Below, in pieces: positions 54,136 through 64,000 of a stretch of DNA of 64,000 nucleotides. Each line of letters opens with the position of its first letter. Position 1 is the stretch's first letter. A model generated the notes under the pieces. It did not search any database, had not been told where the DNA came from, and saw nothing but the letters and a program-made list of their open reading frames with translations. The stretch lies in assembly GCA_010279815.1 (NCBI GenBank), contig QEOQ01000359.1, positions 586,688 to 650,687 on the forward strand, given 5' to 3'. The DNA is from Brachionus plicatilis (taxonomy: Eukaryota; Rotifera; Eurotatoria; Ploima; Brachionidae). A program made the translations under genes and the position numbers.

Positions 54136-56060
54136 AATAATTTTCGTAATTGTTCTTGTTGTTCCAATATCCAATTACTCAGTTTTTTCTTCTGAATCCG
54201 AAATTTAGTAGGGAATATTTGAAATAACAAATTTACTTTCTTTAAGTATTCCACTCGTCTTTCTTATTGACAAAATAAAAAAAAACTCACCATATTGATC
54301 AATAGCCAACTAATTAGAATATACTAGCCATTTATTTAGAATACAAAATTAGTAAAAAATAACTTTTTATAAAATTTTCTTCATTAAATTGCTAAATTTA
54401 ATTATTTATTATTGATTGAACAGTTAAAATAAATCTTAAATGATGGAATGATCTGAAGGAGATTTAGATCGTCACAGATAAAAAAAAATCAACAATGTAA
54501 ATTTACTCTAACATTTTTAAATTAAATGATTAGGCTAGTCGACATTAAATACGGGAAGCTAATCCAGACAATAGTAAATTAATTTCCATCATAACAAACT
54601 CAATGTCAATCATGGGGCTTTAAGAAATATTTAAATAATATGATGAACCATCGTACAATATTACTGAGAAAGATAAATATAGAAAAAAACTGTTAAATTA
54701 TAAGGTTTCAAAAAGCAGTGAAGCGTTATATAATTTTAATTTTTAGGCCTACACTTTTAAAATCACTTAAAAAATTTTTCTCGAATAAATTTGCTATTAA
54801 AAATAAAAAACTAAATTTTTAAAAACTTTAAAAAAGTTTATTTTGATCATTATTGACAAATTGTATGATATTCTATCCTCTTCTATTTTAATTTTACCAA
54901 TATTTTCTATATTTTATTATATTATTCTTTGATTAAAATTTTCACTTTTTAATAAGAAAAATTCTAGCAAAAGAATGTATCTAGTTATTATGACAATTTA
55001 AAAAAAGAACTTTAAAAAATCATATTTTTGATTTCTATGCTATTACTTGATCACTATTTTATAGTAGGTTACAAATGCAAACATACTGTAAATTTTAAGT
55101 TAAATCTCTTTTGTCTTTTTTCTGCCGTCATATAAATAGTTGTTAAGTATAATTTTTGATAAAATTTGATAAAGCTTTGAAATTTTACAAAAATGCAAAA
55201 TTTTGCCATGAAATTTAATTACGCATTTAAAAATTTACTGATCGAATTTGAAAAACTAAATCTCACCAAAAATTTGACTTTTCAAAAAAGATAGATCTTC
55301 TATTACGTTTTCCTTCATTTCTTCGTTTTTTCCTAATTGATTTTCTTAGCTTAATGAATAAAATATGAAAGAGTTAAGTTAGAGATATGCCAAATGATAA
55401 AATCGTCGCAAAATGGACTATGCTTAATACTGTAATAATACATTTTCTTTTTAAATTTGCAGACTTACTAGAATGCTCCGAATAAAGAATATAATATTAA
55501 TGATTTAAAAGCCGAATTTGACAGCTACAGTTCATTATAGTATTTACTTGGACAAGGTTCAAACTACGATACTTTAAATTTTCTAAAATTCGTTAATCAA
55601 AAGCATGAAAATTTAATTCAAAATGCTGATCCACAATAAAAAATATTTTACTTTTTTAATTGTTGAAAACAAAAACTCATTCACTAAAAATAACGTTTTT
55701 AATTGATATTGAGAAGCATTTATAAAGCAGGCAACTACAAAAATGCCTTTTAAAATTCCTTTCCCTTAGATTTATATAAGATCTTAGATAATTTTGAATA
55801 TTATCTAATTTTATTACATAGATTTTTAGCATTTTTTCACTAAAATATTAATTGATTTATTCAGAAAATACTTTTATCATTCAACTTAACTCATTTTTAG
55901 ATGAAAATTTTTTCTTTGAGATCATTATACTAGAGGATACCTTGCTTTTCGGTTTTTTATTTTTAAATAAATTCGTTAGTAAAACTGAAATTAAAAATGA
56001 ATTTTATTCCAAAGAACTTTTTTTGCATTTTCTAACCTTAATATTTAATATTTTTTAAAA
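54136..56060. other. AT-rich DNA, possible coding scrap
   Basis: No firm gene. 55460-55640, after an acceptor-like TTTGCAG, is locally coding-like (NDLKAEFDSYSS, then YLLGQGSNYDTLNFLKFVNQKHENL), but a TAG separates the halves and no partner exons are evident. Confidence 0.35.
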
Positions 56061-56207
56061 AAATTGACTAGAAAAAGTCAAAAAATTTGATAACAGCAAA
56101 TGGTCTCAAAATTGTTGAAGAGGCTTCAAATAACACCTTGAAAAAAGATAAAAATCCTTGACCGAACCGAAGATCAAAAAAAAGTAGATAGAGTTAAATG
56201 TAGAAAT

Positions 56208-56837
56208 TTGTATTTAAAAAATCCAAATATTTCCTGGATTTTAGAAGATGGATCCTATTTCACTCTCAGTCATGGTAAAATCAATGGAAATGATATATTT
56301 TACTCAAGTAACATTGCTGCAACACCAGCAAGTACAAAAAGTACCCAAGTTAAGAAATTTGAGCACAAATTACTTGTTTGGTTGGTCATTTCTGAGAGGG
56401 TTATTTCGGCGCCAATCATACGAAAAAGTGGACTTGCAGTCAACCAAACTGTCTATTTAGACATTATAAAACGTGGAGTCATTCCGTTTATTAAAAAGCA
56501 TCATTCAGACGGCAGCTATAAGTTCTGGCCCGACTTGGCGAGCTCTCATTATGCCAATACAGTGGTCAACTACTTGATTGACCAAAATATCAAATTTGTT
56601 CAAAAATGCGAGAACCCTGCAAATGTGCTAGAAGTACGACAAAATGAAGACTTTTGGTCCATTTTAAAGGGGAAAGTGTATGAGAATGGCTGGAGGGCAA
56701 AAATCTTAGATGAACTAAGGAATAAAATACAACTTTGTACAAGAAATATGGACCAAAATCTCGTACAGGACTTTTTGGCCTCTACAACCAAACGACTCAA
56801 TAATATTCGAAGAAATGGACTTATTGAAAAAAGATAA
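56208..56837 (+). pseudogene. Tc1/mariner-like DD37E transposase, catalytic half
   Basis: A 209-codon frame without an ATG at its start. The catalytic triad region is intact: first Asp in WILEDGSYFTL (residue 14), second in FWPDLASSHYA (109), and Glu in NEDFWSILK (147), with 37 residues between the last two, i.e. the DD37E arrangement. The usual RPIEDFW is RQNEDFW here. The helix-turn-helix N-terminal half is missing or frameshifted upstream (scraps to about 56060). Transposases of this type cut and paste elements at TA sites. Without its DNA-binding half the copy is dead. A MITE begins 6 bp after its stop. Confidence 0.85.
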
Positions 56838-56842
56838 AGGCA

Positions 56843-57194
56843 GGCATTGTGAAATTTCATGCAAAACTTCCAATACAAAAATAAAAAAAATTTATAACTT
56901 TTGTTCTAACTGTCAAAAACTTGTTCTGTAAATGAAACAAAGTGAAACAAATGTTGTTTCACCTTCTGCGGAAGTCTGCAAAATCTGTGGAAATTAATTC
57001 CGTTTTATTTTTAAATCTTTTAAATTGGGTGCAATTTTGCAAAATTTGACAGATTTTGCAGACTTCCGCAGAAGGTGAAACAACATTTGTTTCACTTTAT
57101 TTCATTTACAGAACAAGTTTTTGACACTTAGAACAAAAGTTATAAATTTTTTTTATTTGTGTATTGGAAGTTTGGAATAAAATTTCACAATGCC
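56843..57194. mobile_element. Palindromic hAT-like MITE behind the transposase remnant
   Basis: Ends GGCATTGTGAAATTTCATGC and a complementary right end (ATAAAATTTCACAATGCC), arms over 100 bp. Flanks TAAAGGCA and TAGAGGCA match at 7 of 8. The GGCA...TGCC ends recall family C. The interior has GAAACAAATGTTGTTTCACC as an inner palindrome. Confidence 0.9.
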
Positions 57195-57321
57195 ATAGAG
57201 GCATAAATAAAAACTAGAATAAAAATACTATATTCTCTCAAAATTTCGTTTTATTTTGATAAATATTAAAGGAGTCTCGATTTTATGTTGTCACCAATTA
57301 TAGCTGATTATGTTGTCTCAT

Positions 57322-57895
57322 TTAAATGACCACGTGATATTTGTCGTATATCAGATTAAAGAGCTTTAATAAATAATATAATAATAATCGTAAGTTAACA
57401 ATCTCTGCTGGTAGCCTGTTCCATAGGCTTATCACATTGTTGGTAAAGAAGTTGAATCTCTGGTTGCAATTTCTTACTACTTCTCTTTGAAATAAGAATT
57501 CATGTCTACGAGTAGTGGACTGTAGACGTTTTGAGGTATGAAACCAGTTAACATAAAACATCTTATTTATCAATCTGTACTGCAAAATAAGCTCGCCTCT
57601 CAATATTCTTTCTTTAACTGATGTCCATTTGGCCTTTCACTGATTGCACCAATCTAGTTGCTCTCCTTTGTACAGATTCAATACTTCAATATCTTTTTAA
57701 AGATAAGGTTTCCACGCTTGAATAGCATGTTCCAAATGTGGTCTTATCAACGACATGCACAAACTGCGGACTTTTTCAATTGAATAATGCTTAAATGATT
57801 TCTTTACCATTCCAAAAATCTTATTTGCTTTGTTGGCTACTCTCTGTACCTGATTTTCCCACTTTAAATCATTAGCCCATTTAGCTATTCAAATA
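57322..57895 (-). pseudogene. LINE reverse transcriptase C-terminal remnant
   Basis: Upstream part (57650-57895) reads WENQVQRVANKANKIFGMVKKSF and LIRPHLEHAIQAWKPYL; after frameshifts the final part (57322-57603) reads RLQSTTRRHEFLFQRE then NFFTNNVISLWNRLPAEIV. CR1-like, 5'-truncated. Confidence 0.8.
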
Positions 57896-58019
57896 TTTTA
57901 TTCATCAAATCCTTTATTACACGTAGTCGTTATTCTTAGGGCTCAAAAGTTTAAATATATTTAATCATTTTTAATTGCAAATATTGTGCTTTTATTTTTA
58001 AAATCATCTTTTGGCAAAA

Positions 58020-58345
58020 GAAAAAAAAGTACTTTACTAATATTTACATAAATTTAGAAAATATGACAAAAAATTACATATTTTAACATTAAATTGTGTA
58101 ATATTACGTAAAATGATGTAAAAAAATGTAATAAAGTGTAATGTTTTTTTTCAAAATTTTTTTTAAAAAATTCAAATATTTTTTTTATTTTCCACTTTTT
58201 CCTCTAAAATCCAATTTTTTTTGGCCGTAAGCGTTTTCGGCCAAACTTACTTAGACTGGTGTAATATTACGTAATCTTACATTTTCTGACGTAAAATTAC
58301 GTAAAATAACATAATCTTACCCATTATACAGTTTAACTTTAAACA
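58020..58345. repeat. ACGTAA-rich palindromic repeat
   Basis: Many copies of TTACGTAA-type words (GTAATATTACGTAATCTTAC, GACGTAAAATTACGTAAAAT) surround TTTGGCCGTAAGCGTTTTCGG. The words and the CAGTTTAA(A)GTAAAACACTGT-like end occur also at 37010-37180 and in the 22.4/31.2 kb duplication, so this is a MITE family. Confidence 0.55.
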
Positions 58346-58379
58346 CTGTATAGACTGGTCTCTCTTACGTCAATAGTCT

Positions 58380-58980
58380 GCAAAGTTATGGAAAGCCAAA
58401 CTGAGTTAAACAAAAATGAATTAAAAAGTAAAGATCAGCACGGCTTTGTACCAAAAAGTCTTGCCTTTCAAATCTGCTAGAGACAATTTACTTTAAAAGT
58501 GAAGAAATTCATACGAGAGAAAGCATTGATGTGGTGTACCTGGACTTTGCTAAAGTGCTTGACAAAGTACCGCACAAGAGACTACAGTGTAAATTAAGCT
58601 GCTATATAGTCTTGGTTTTTTTATAAATTGGATTAGCAACCTTCTGCAGAACAGAAGACAAAGAGTAATATTAGGCAGCAGTGAGTCGGGCTGGAGAAAA
58701 GTTGCCAATTCTGTTTGTGCTCTATATAAATGATATGCCAGACGGTAATAGGAGCAGGTGTAAGCTCTTTTCTGATGACAGTAAGGCTTTGGAAAAAGTC
58801 AACGCTCAAGAACTTCAGGGTGATACAGATTCTCTTGTAAATTGGTCGAACAACTTGCTAATGAGCTTTAATGCTAAGAAGTGCCGAGTATTTTGGAAGG
58901 AGGAAGAATCTACACAAGAATTACAGAATGAATCTTGGTAATGGAGTCAATGGAGTGTTTGAATTAGAAGAGATCAGTAG
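58380..58980 (+). pseudogene. LINE reverse transcriptase palm remnant
   Basis: Blocks of RT palm: KSKDQHGFVPK, VDVVYLDFAKVLDKVPHKRL (motif A), ILFVLYINDMPDGNRSRCKLFSDDSKAL (motif C, FSDD in place of FADD) and WSNNLLMSFNAKKC. Frameshifts separate them. It faces away from the LINE remnant at 57322, so these are separate insertions. Confidence 0.85.
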
Positions 58981-60266
58981 TGAGTGTGATCTAGGCATTG
59001 TTTAATTTTATGACGTTTTTTCTAAAGTTAAATTTTTTTAGTAAAATTTTTTCTCTAGTAAATTCATAAAGATAGAAATTTCAGCCTTTAATTGTTTTTA
59101 TAAAATGGGTTCAATTTTTATTGATATCGAGAGGGCTTTTGACAGAATACAGGTCTTTTTTAAAGTAACATCAACCAAGAGCTCAAATTAAATTAGAATG
59201 TTTAAAAAGTATCCAAGGCAAAATATGCTAAATTTTTAAGTATAAATCTTAAACTTAAATTTGTTGAAGAAAGAATAGGTCGTTGTTGAGTCAATATATA
59301 GTAAAAATTGGGGAACTTGCAACAGAACACAAGTAACTTAATGTAACTAAACGTGACTTAACTTTTTACTAATAAAAAAATTCAAGTCAAGTTAAGAATT
59401 GACTTTTACTCATAAAAAAAATCCAAAGGACTTGACTTAATACTTGAGACTTGAGGAACAACTCTGATTTAAATATACCAACACTAATAAAAATAACAAT
59501 ATAAAATCGTAAACATTAAATAAAAATTAAAGAATAATAAACTGAAAGAGCTAAAAAAAATAAAAGCTTTTCATATTTTATTGTTTATTAAGCTTTGTTG
59601 ATAAAAAAAATTACATAAATTTTTTTTTTTTTTTTATTTTAAAAAATAGGTTTGGGTTTAACCCGAGGCTGTTCCGAACGGTCATTTTGACCTTCTTTTC
59701 AGTCCCCATATTTTACAAAAAAATTGTTTAATTTTAAAAAATTTTTTTTTTCCTTTTTCCTTTTTTTTCTTTTTAATTAACTAATAATTCTATTAATTTC
59801 TTCTCTTGTTCATAAAATTTTTTAACATTATCAACAAAATTTTTATATTCTTTCATTTCAATATTCAAATTTGGAAATAAATTCAAGGCCTATGATTCTA
59901 TGGAAAATATCTCAAAAATAAAAATTGGTGCTTTATTCAATTGAAATAAAGGTTCAAAGCTTAATTTTAAATAGTAAGAGTAAGACTGCTGTTAAATCTT
60001 TTTTTATACTTTTTTTTAAAATTAAATGTGAAGCACTGATTATTCTCGTATAGATATCTTTTAGCATGACGAACGGGTTTTGATTATTTGTCAAATACAA
60101 CCATGTTAAATTTTTGAAAGTTATTTATTATTAACAAACATAAACATAGATTAATATGATTGGATATGATAAGAAGGGAAAATTTCAAAAAATTTTTTTA
60201 ATACTTATTTTATTAGTAAACATTTGGTTAGATTTATGGCAAGTTAATGTTAAAATTCATTCTACA
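58981..60266. other. Repeat-derived AT-rich DNA, no gene
   Basis: 59330-59466 is a truncated family B MITE ending GAGGAACAACTCTG. 59640-59710 is a less AT-rich stretch (TTTAACCCGAGGCTGTTCCG) of unknown origin. The rest has no features. Confidence 0.45.
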
Positions 60267-60891
60267 CTATTTGTCTAAATCACAGAACCATTCGGTTCCT
60301 TTAGCACCACAATATCCTCCACTAGCAGCACCGCCAGCAGCACCAAAACCTATTCCATAAGGACCTGGAATTATAAAGTTGCCAGTTGCTCCACCTGCTA
60401 CTGCACCAGTCACCGTTCCGACTGCTCCACCAACATAGACGGCTAAAAAGAAGAAGCTCTTTATAACTAATATTTTTTTGTTAAAAATGTAAAATAAAAA
60501 TTAAAAAAAATATGCTAAAAGAGAGAGAAATTCAAGTGTAAAAAGAAACTTAATAATCTGAACAAGTTAATCTGCTTCAAGATTATTTAACTTATAATTA
60601 ATATTTGAAGAAATTAGAATTTTTTTCTTATATTTTTAAACAGATATTGGGTGCACGATACTTTCAGTAACGAAATACCGTATTAGCTATGAAAAAAAAG
60701 TATTTATATTAATACTAAATAAAATTTACTGCAAAAAATGATAAAAAGACAAAATTACATGTTTTTTTATCTTTTGTTATTAAATTTGTTGCACCACCGG
60801 CAAGAGATCCAGCTGCTCCACCAACTGCCCCTCCGACTGCCCCTCCTCCAATAAATGCAGGAGCACCGGGTATTCTCAGATATTCTGCCAT
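60267..60891 (-). CDS. Gly/Ala-rich glycine-zipper protein, gene 1 of a divergent pair
   Basis: Two exons, 60759-60891 and 60267-60442 (intron 60443-60758, donor GTAATT, acceptor TTTTTAG, phase 1); 102 residues. The sequence is dominated by Gly/Ala with GxxxG-type spacing: FIGGGAVGGAVGGAAGSLAGG in exon 1, VGGAVGTVTGAVAGG then GNFIIPGPYGIGFGAAGGAA in exon 2, ending CGAKGTEWFCDLDK. Such glycine zippers pack as membrane-inserting helices, as in some mitochondrial or channel-like small proteins; no specific family is recognised. Its partner at 61138-61512 has the same intron position after KKT and the same PGP...FG.AGGAA block. The two ATGs are 246 bp apart, so they probably share a promoter region. 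Confidence 0.7.
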
Positions 60892-61137
60892 TGAATTGAA
60901 TTAAAATTGCTTTTCAATTTATTCAAAAAATAAAAAAAAATCAAAGATTTATACTTAAATTTTCTTGGGAATTTTACCGATATTTTTTACATAATTCATT
61001 AAGTTCATGTACAAAGTGGTGAATCCCCACTAAGATAAAATAAGTTATAAAGAGTTAAATTATTAACAAAAAAAATTTTAAAATTTTATTTCTATTTCAA
61101 AATTACATAATTTGAAATTAAATGATAATATTCTTGA
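60892..61137. promoter_or_regulatory. Putative bidirectional promoter region
   Basis: 246 bp between the start codons of two divergent paralogues. It is AT-rich; no single core motif stands out. Confidence 0.4.
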
Positions 61138-61512
61138 ATGGAATATTCAGTTTATAAAGCCTTATTTGCTGGTGGTTTGCTCGGTTTAATGATGGGTGAA
61201 TTGTCAACTAGAGCCACATGGGCAATTTTTGATTTCCCTATGAGATTTGAATCAAACAAAAAAACAGGTACTTTTTTTACTTGAAAAAAAAAACTTAATT
61301 GACTAAATTTTTAATCACCAATAGCTGTTGCAATTGGTGCATTAGAGGGTTCAATGAGTGGTGCTGCCTTGGGAGCACTTAGTGGAAATACTTTGGTGCC
61401 AGGACCAGGTTTATTTTTTGGATTAGCTGGTGGTGCAGCGATTGGAATGAGTGCTGGAGCTCTAAGAACCAAAAAATTATACGAACAACAATTTATCAAA
61501 AATGAAAAATGA
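61138..61512 (+). CDS. Gly/Ala-rich glycine-zipper protein, gene 2 of a divergent pair
   Basis: Two exons, 61138-61267 and 61325-61512 (57-nt intron, donor GTACTT, acceptor CAATAG, phase 1); 105 residues. Exon 1 has a helix with Gly/Leu (ALFAGGLLGLMMGELS) and an aromatic stretch. Exon 2 aligns with the divergent neighbour: VAIGALEGSMSGAALGALSGN, then PGPGLFFGLAGGAAIGMSAGA, and a charged tail (RTKKLYEQQFIKNEK). The protein probably spans or inserts into a membrane through Gly-packed helices. It ends about 60 bp from the convergent CLYBL gene. No known family recognised; orthology to reactive-oxygen modulator or TMEM14-like glycine-zipper proteins is conceivable but not shown. Confidence 0.72.
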
Positions 61513-61572
61513 ATCAATTTAATTTTAAAATTGCTTTTTATTTAAAAAAAGTTTATTTAGTAAAAAATTTAG

Positions 61573-62688
61573 CTAAATTTTTTTGACTTTTTCAATAATT
61601 TTTAAAATATTCTTGGCTTGTAGTAAAGAAGGCATGTCAATCATTTGGCCTTTATAAGTAAACGCACCCTTAATTACAAAAATAAAAAATTAAATATCAT
61701 TAAGTAATTTATTTATTTTAATTACTGCTCCTGATTTTTGATGATACTCAAAAGCCTCAACAAGACCAGTGGCCCATTCGATCTTTTCTTGAGATGGAGT
61801 GAAAGCATTTTGGCAAACATCGACCTGTCCCGGATGAATCACCTGCTTTCCAGTAAAGCCCATTCTTGCTCCTTGTTCGCACTGCATTTTCAAGCCTTCC
61901 AGGTCTTTAAAATCAATATAGACCATGTCAATTGCTTTTAGTTTATAAGCCTTGCAGTAAGTGACCAATTTTTGTCTGGCATAAGTTAGCTCAACAGAGT
62001 CCTTGGTTCTTGATGCTCCAATATCAGCACAAAAATCATCTGATCCGAACACAAATCCTTCCAAGTTAAATCTTCCATGGTATTTTTCAGCAGATAGACT
62101 CAAGGCTGTTTTGATAATATCGTTTAAATTAATCAAACTAATGGCCGATTCCATGTAAAAAAACATGTTTAAATTATCCAAATCTTTGAATTGTTTAGTT
62201 TGTTCATGAAGGGTTTCGAACAACCATCCAATCTGTCGAGCATTGTTGGTTTTGGGAATAAAAATGCATTTTGGAAGAAGATTACTTGTGGTATTTTTGT
62301 CCTTTATTTCATGTTTGATTGTAAAAATGGTTTTTATGTCCTCAAAAGCTAAGCTTGTTTCAGCTGGGTTTATTCTTACTGTGAATTTTCCATCTGTATT
62401 ATTTTGAATTCTTTGGTCTGTGTCGAATAAATTGCGGATTTTTTCTCTGGCTTCTGATTTTTTGTTTAAAGCTACACCATCTTCGCAGTCTAGCACAACA
62501 CAGTCCGCATTTGTAGCAAAGATTTTAGAGAGTTTTTTGCTATCGTTACCAGGCACATAAAGACAAGCTCTTGATGGATATGAAGCAGTCAAGTTGATTT
62601 CAGGATTAGATAAACTTGAAAAAGTCAAATATTTTTGCTTTCCTATTGATTTGATCAATGTTTTTAAATTAGATCTAATTGAAAACAT
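61573..62688 (-). CDS. CLYBL: Citramalyl-CoA lyase, mitochondrial (CLYBL)
   Basis: Two exons, 61726-62688 and 61573-61668 (57-nt intron, GTAATT...ATTAAG, phase 0); 352 residues. The N-terminus is basic and Ser/Leu-rich without acids (MFSIRSNLKTLIKSIGKQK), fitting mitochondrial import. The CitE-type TIM barrel begins PSRACLYVPGND, then DCVVLDCEDGVALNKK (metal-binding acid region), RINP, FYMESA (metal-ligand Glu), FGSDDFCADIG, and GFTGKQVIHPGQV. Exon 2 supplies the family's C-terminus (GAFTYKGQMIDMPSL). The enzyme cleaves citramalyl-CoA to acetyl-CoA and pyruvate, a detoxifying step in the C5-dicarboxylate (itaconate) route that protects B12-dependent methylmalonyl-CoA mutase. The length matches the family. 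Without the second exon the frame would stop early in intron sequence, which supports the splice model. Confidence 0.93.
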
Positions 62689-63299
62689 CTTAAAAATTAA
62701 AATTTGTTAATTCTTTTTTATAATTCTTTATTTAAAAATTTCAAATTAAACAACACATTTTACTTTGATTACTGAAGGAGAAGAGATGGGTCTTAAGTAA
62801 GCTAAAATACTTAAATATTTTTTTCAAATTTAGAATTAAGAGAGTGGTCAAAAAAAAAGGAAAAACTTGAAATTATTTTATCAAAATTTGATTATTGCTG
62901 AGAGATTAAACACTTTATTTTAATTTTATTTAAAGACACATATGCCAAGTAAGCATTTTATGACCTTTAGATTATTTTTTATTAATAACATTTGTTGCAC
63001 TAAATTTTGTTTTTTTTTTCAATTTTTTTTATAATTTTCATGAAAATTTGTAAATTAATTTTTGTTTTATAGGATTTTTTTGGAAAGAGTTAAAATGAAT
63101 AATAATGAAAGTCAAAAATTTAATTGATTAAATTGCTCTCATAAAGTAAAAAATTACTCTTAAAATTTATTAAATATTTTCTGTGAATGAAATTTCTTTT
63201 GTAACCTTTAAAATTTTTACATTTTTTCAAACTCTTTTGAAAAACTATCTGTTAATCAAAATTTATCAAAATTAGAAAAAAAATATTTTTTTCAAAAAT
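62689..63299. other. AT-rich intergenic DNA
   Basis: Between the 5' end of CLYBL and the 3' end of the methyltransferase gene. No features seen. Confidence 0.5.
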
Positions 63300-64000
63300 T
63301 TATTTAATTAAAGCACAGGCATGCCAAAAGCATACAATAAATTCGACATTTTCATACAAGTATTTTAAATCCGGTTCAATATCAAAATTAAATGTGTCAA
63401 TTTTGTTTAGTTTAAAATTTGGAACTGGATCATAGTAAAAACTGGGATTATTGAACAAAATTAACAATTTTGTCAAAAAATCAAAAGCTGAGCGATTTGA
63501 ATCATTAGCCTCATGTGTAAAAGAATAGTATAAATCTTCAATTATGTAAATACCTCCCTTTTTTAGATAAGGAAATAACCCAATCAAGCTTCTGGTTTGT
63601 TGTAACCTTGAATGCCCTCCATCGTCGATTATTATATCAAAAGGTGAGCCAATTTCCAATTTTTTCAATACATTGAAATCACTTTGACTTCCAATAAACA
63701 AATTTTTGGTTTGATTTTTGAATTTTAGAGCACAATTTCGGTCATACTCCAAAATGGATATTTTTGAATTTGGAAGATACTCCTTCCAAGATAATAAAGA
63801 TTTACCCGGTCCATAGATCATGCCGCAACCTAGGCCGATTTCGAGCACCTCAAGCTCTTCATTTCGAATCGGACCAATAAACTTTCCATAAAAATTGTAA
63901 TATTTATGAAAATATTTGTCAGTTCCATGTTTTTTAAAAATTTTTTTCAATTCCTCCACTGATTTATTTGTCTGTTGCTGTCTGCTAAGTTCAATATTTA
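63300..64000 (-). CDS. SAM-dependent class I methyltransferase, N-terminus beyond window
   Basis: The frame is open from the right edge to the stop at 63300 (over 230 residues); no ATG is needed within the window. Rossmann-type methyltransferase motifs: EVLEIGLGCGMIYGPGKSLLSW (motif I, SAM-binding loop), ISILEYDRNCALKF (acid at the end of strand 2), PFDIIIDDGGHSRLQQTRSL (motif with DDGGH, a possible metal or catalytic site) and GGIYIIEDLYYSF. The DDGGH/IIEDL pattern is seen in macrocin-O-methyltransferase-like proteins, usually acting on sugars or small molecules; the substrate here is unknown. An opening HGTDKYFHKYY segment is characteristic of the subfamily. The C-terminus is complete. The start and any 5' exons lie outside. 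Confidence 0.8.
   Translation of the reverse strand, partial: NIELSRQQQTNKSVEELKKIFKKHGTDKYFHKYYNFYGKFIGPIRNEELEVLEIGLGCGMIYGPGKSLLSWKEYLPNSKISILEYDRNCALKFKNQTKNLFIGSQSDFNVLKKLEIGSPFDIIIDDGGHSRLQQTRSLIGLFPYLKKGGIYIIEDLYYSFTHEANDSNRSAFDFLTKLLILFNNPSFYYDPVPNFKLNKIDTFNFDIEPDLKYLYENVEFIVCFWHACALIK

Noticed and set aside
55852..56058. 68-codon plus-strand frame
   Set aside because: Phe/Leu/Ile-rich translation of AT-rich DNA without an initiation context.

Overview
The window is eukaryotic, very AT-rich animal DNA with short introns (mostly 45-110 nt). The genes fit a small invertebrate with a compact, transposon-laden genome. The gene set, with several single-exon housekeeping genes and abundant hAT, Tc1/mariner, non-LTR and Gypsy remnants, would suit a rotifer such as Brachionus. 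That is an inference from style; no marker in the window proves it. There are two assembly gaps (3363-3418 and 26256-26455).

Host genes I could model with splice sites, left to right: a tandem pair of Ly6/uPAR-type GPI-anchored proteins (4311-4957 and 5384-6188, minus); an intronless EIF4A3 (11860-13074, plus); a secreted fibronectin-II/CAP/ShK protein in five exons (32934-35052, plus); a short intronless MIC19/CHCHD3-like MICOS subunit (37783-38232, plus); a PACSIN-like F-BAR protein without an SH3 domain (41536-42630, minus); a small single-pass membrane protein (49456-49875, plus); an aquaporin with a long N-terminus (49948-51091, minus); two divergent, paralogous Gly/Ala-rich small proteins (60267-60891 minus and 61138-61512 plus); a citramalyl-CoA lyase CLYBL (61573-62688, minus); and a SAM-methyltransferase running off the right edge (63300-64000, minus).

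Between them the sequence is mostly transposons. Region 1-11.6 kb has LINE and hAT MITE copies and a 2.2 kb inverted-repeat element carrying MITEs nested two deep. Region 13-18.3 kb is a stack of nested MITEs, a small transposon with a zinc-binding ORF, a 1 kb hAT element with a perfect 8-bp target duplication, and a second copy of the EIF4A3 3' end that serves as an empty site for one MITE. Region 18.8-21.1 kb is a dead LINE. Region 22.4-33 kb is a 1.8 kb duplication: one copy leads into the intact CAP gene, the other is broken at its start codon by a Gypsy-type LTR element followed by inverted and fold-back fragments of the element and of the gene. LINE 3' ends recur at 1.4, 23.4, 32.2, 46.9 and 47.6 kb, several with the same small two-arm RNA fold next to a trinucleotide tail. 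Region 53.7-59.5 kb holds more MITEs, a DD37E mariner-like transposase remnant and LINE fragments on both strands.

The genes do not form a pathway. The strongest functional groupings are the Ly6 tandem pair and the divergent Gly/Ala-rich pair, which has 246 bp between its start codons and an intron at the same place in both genes.
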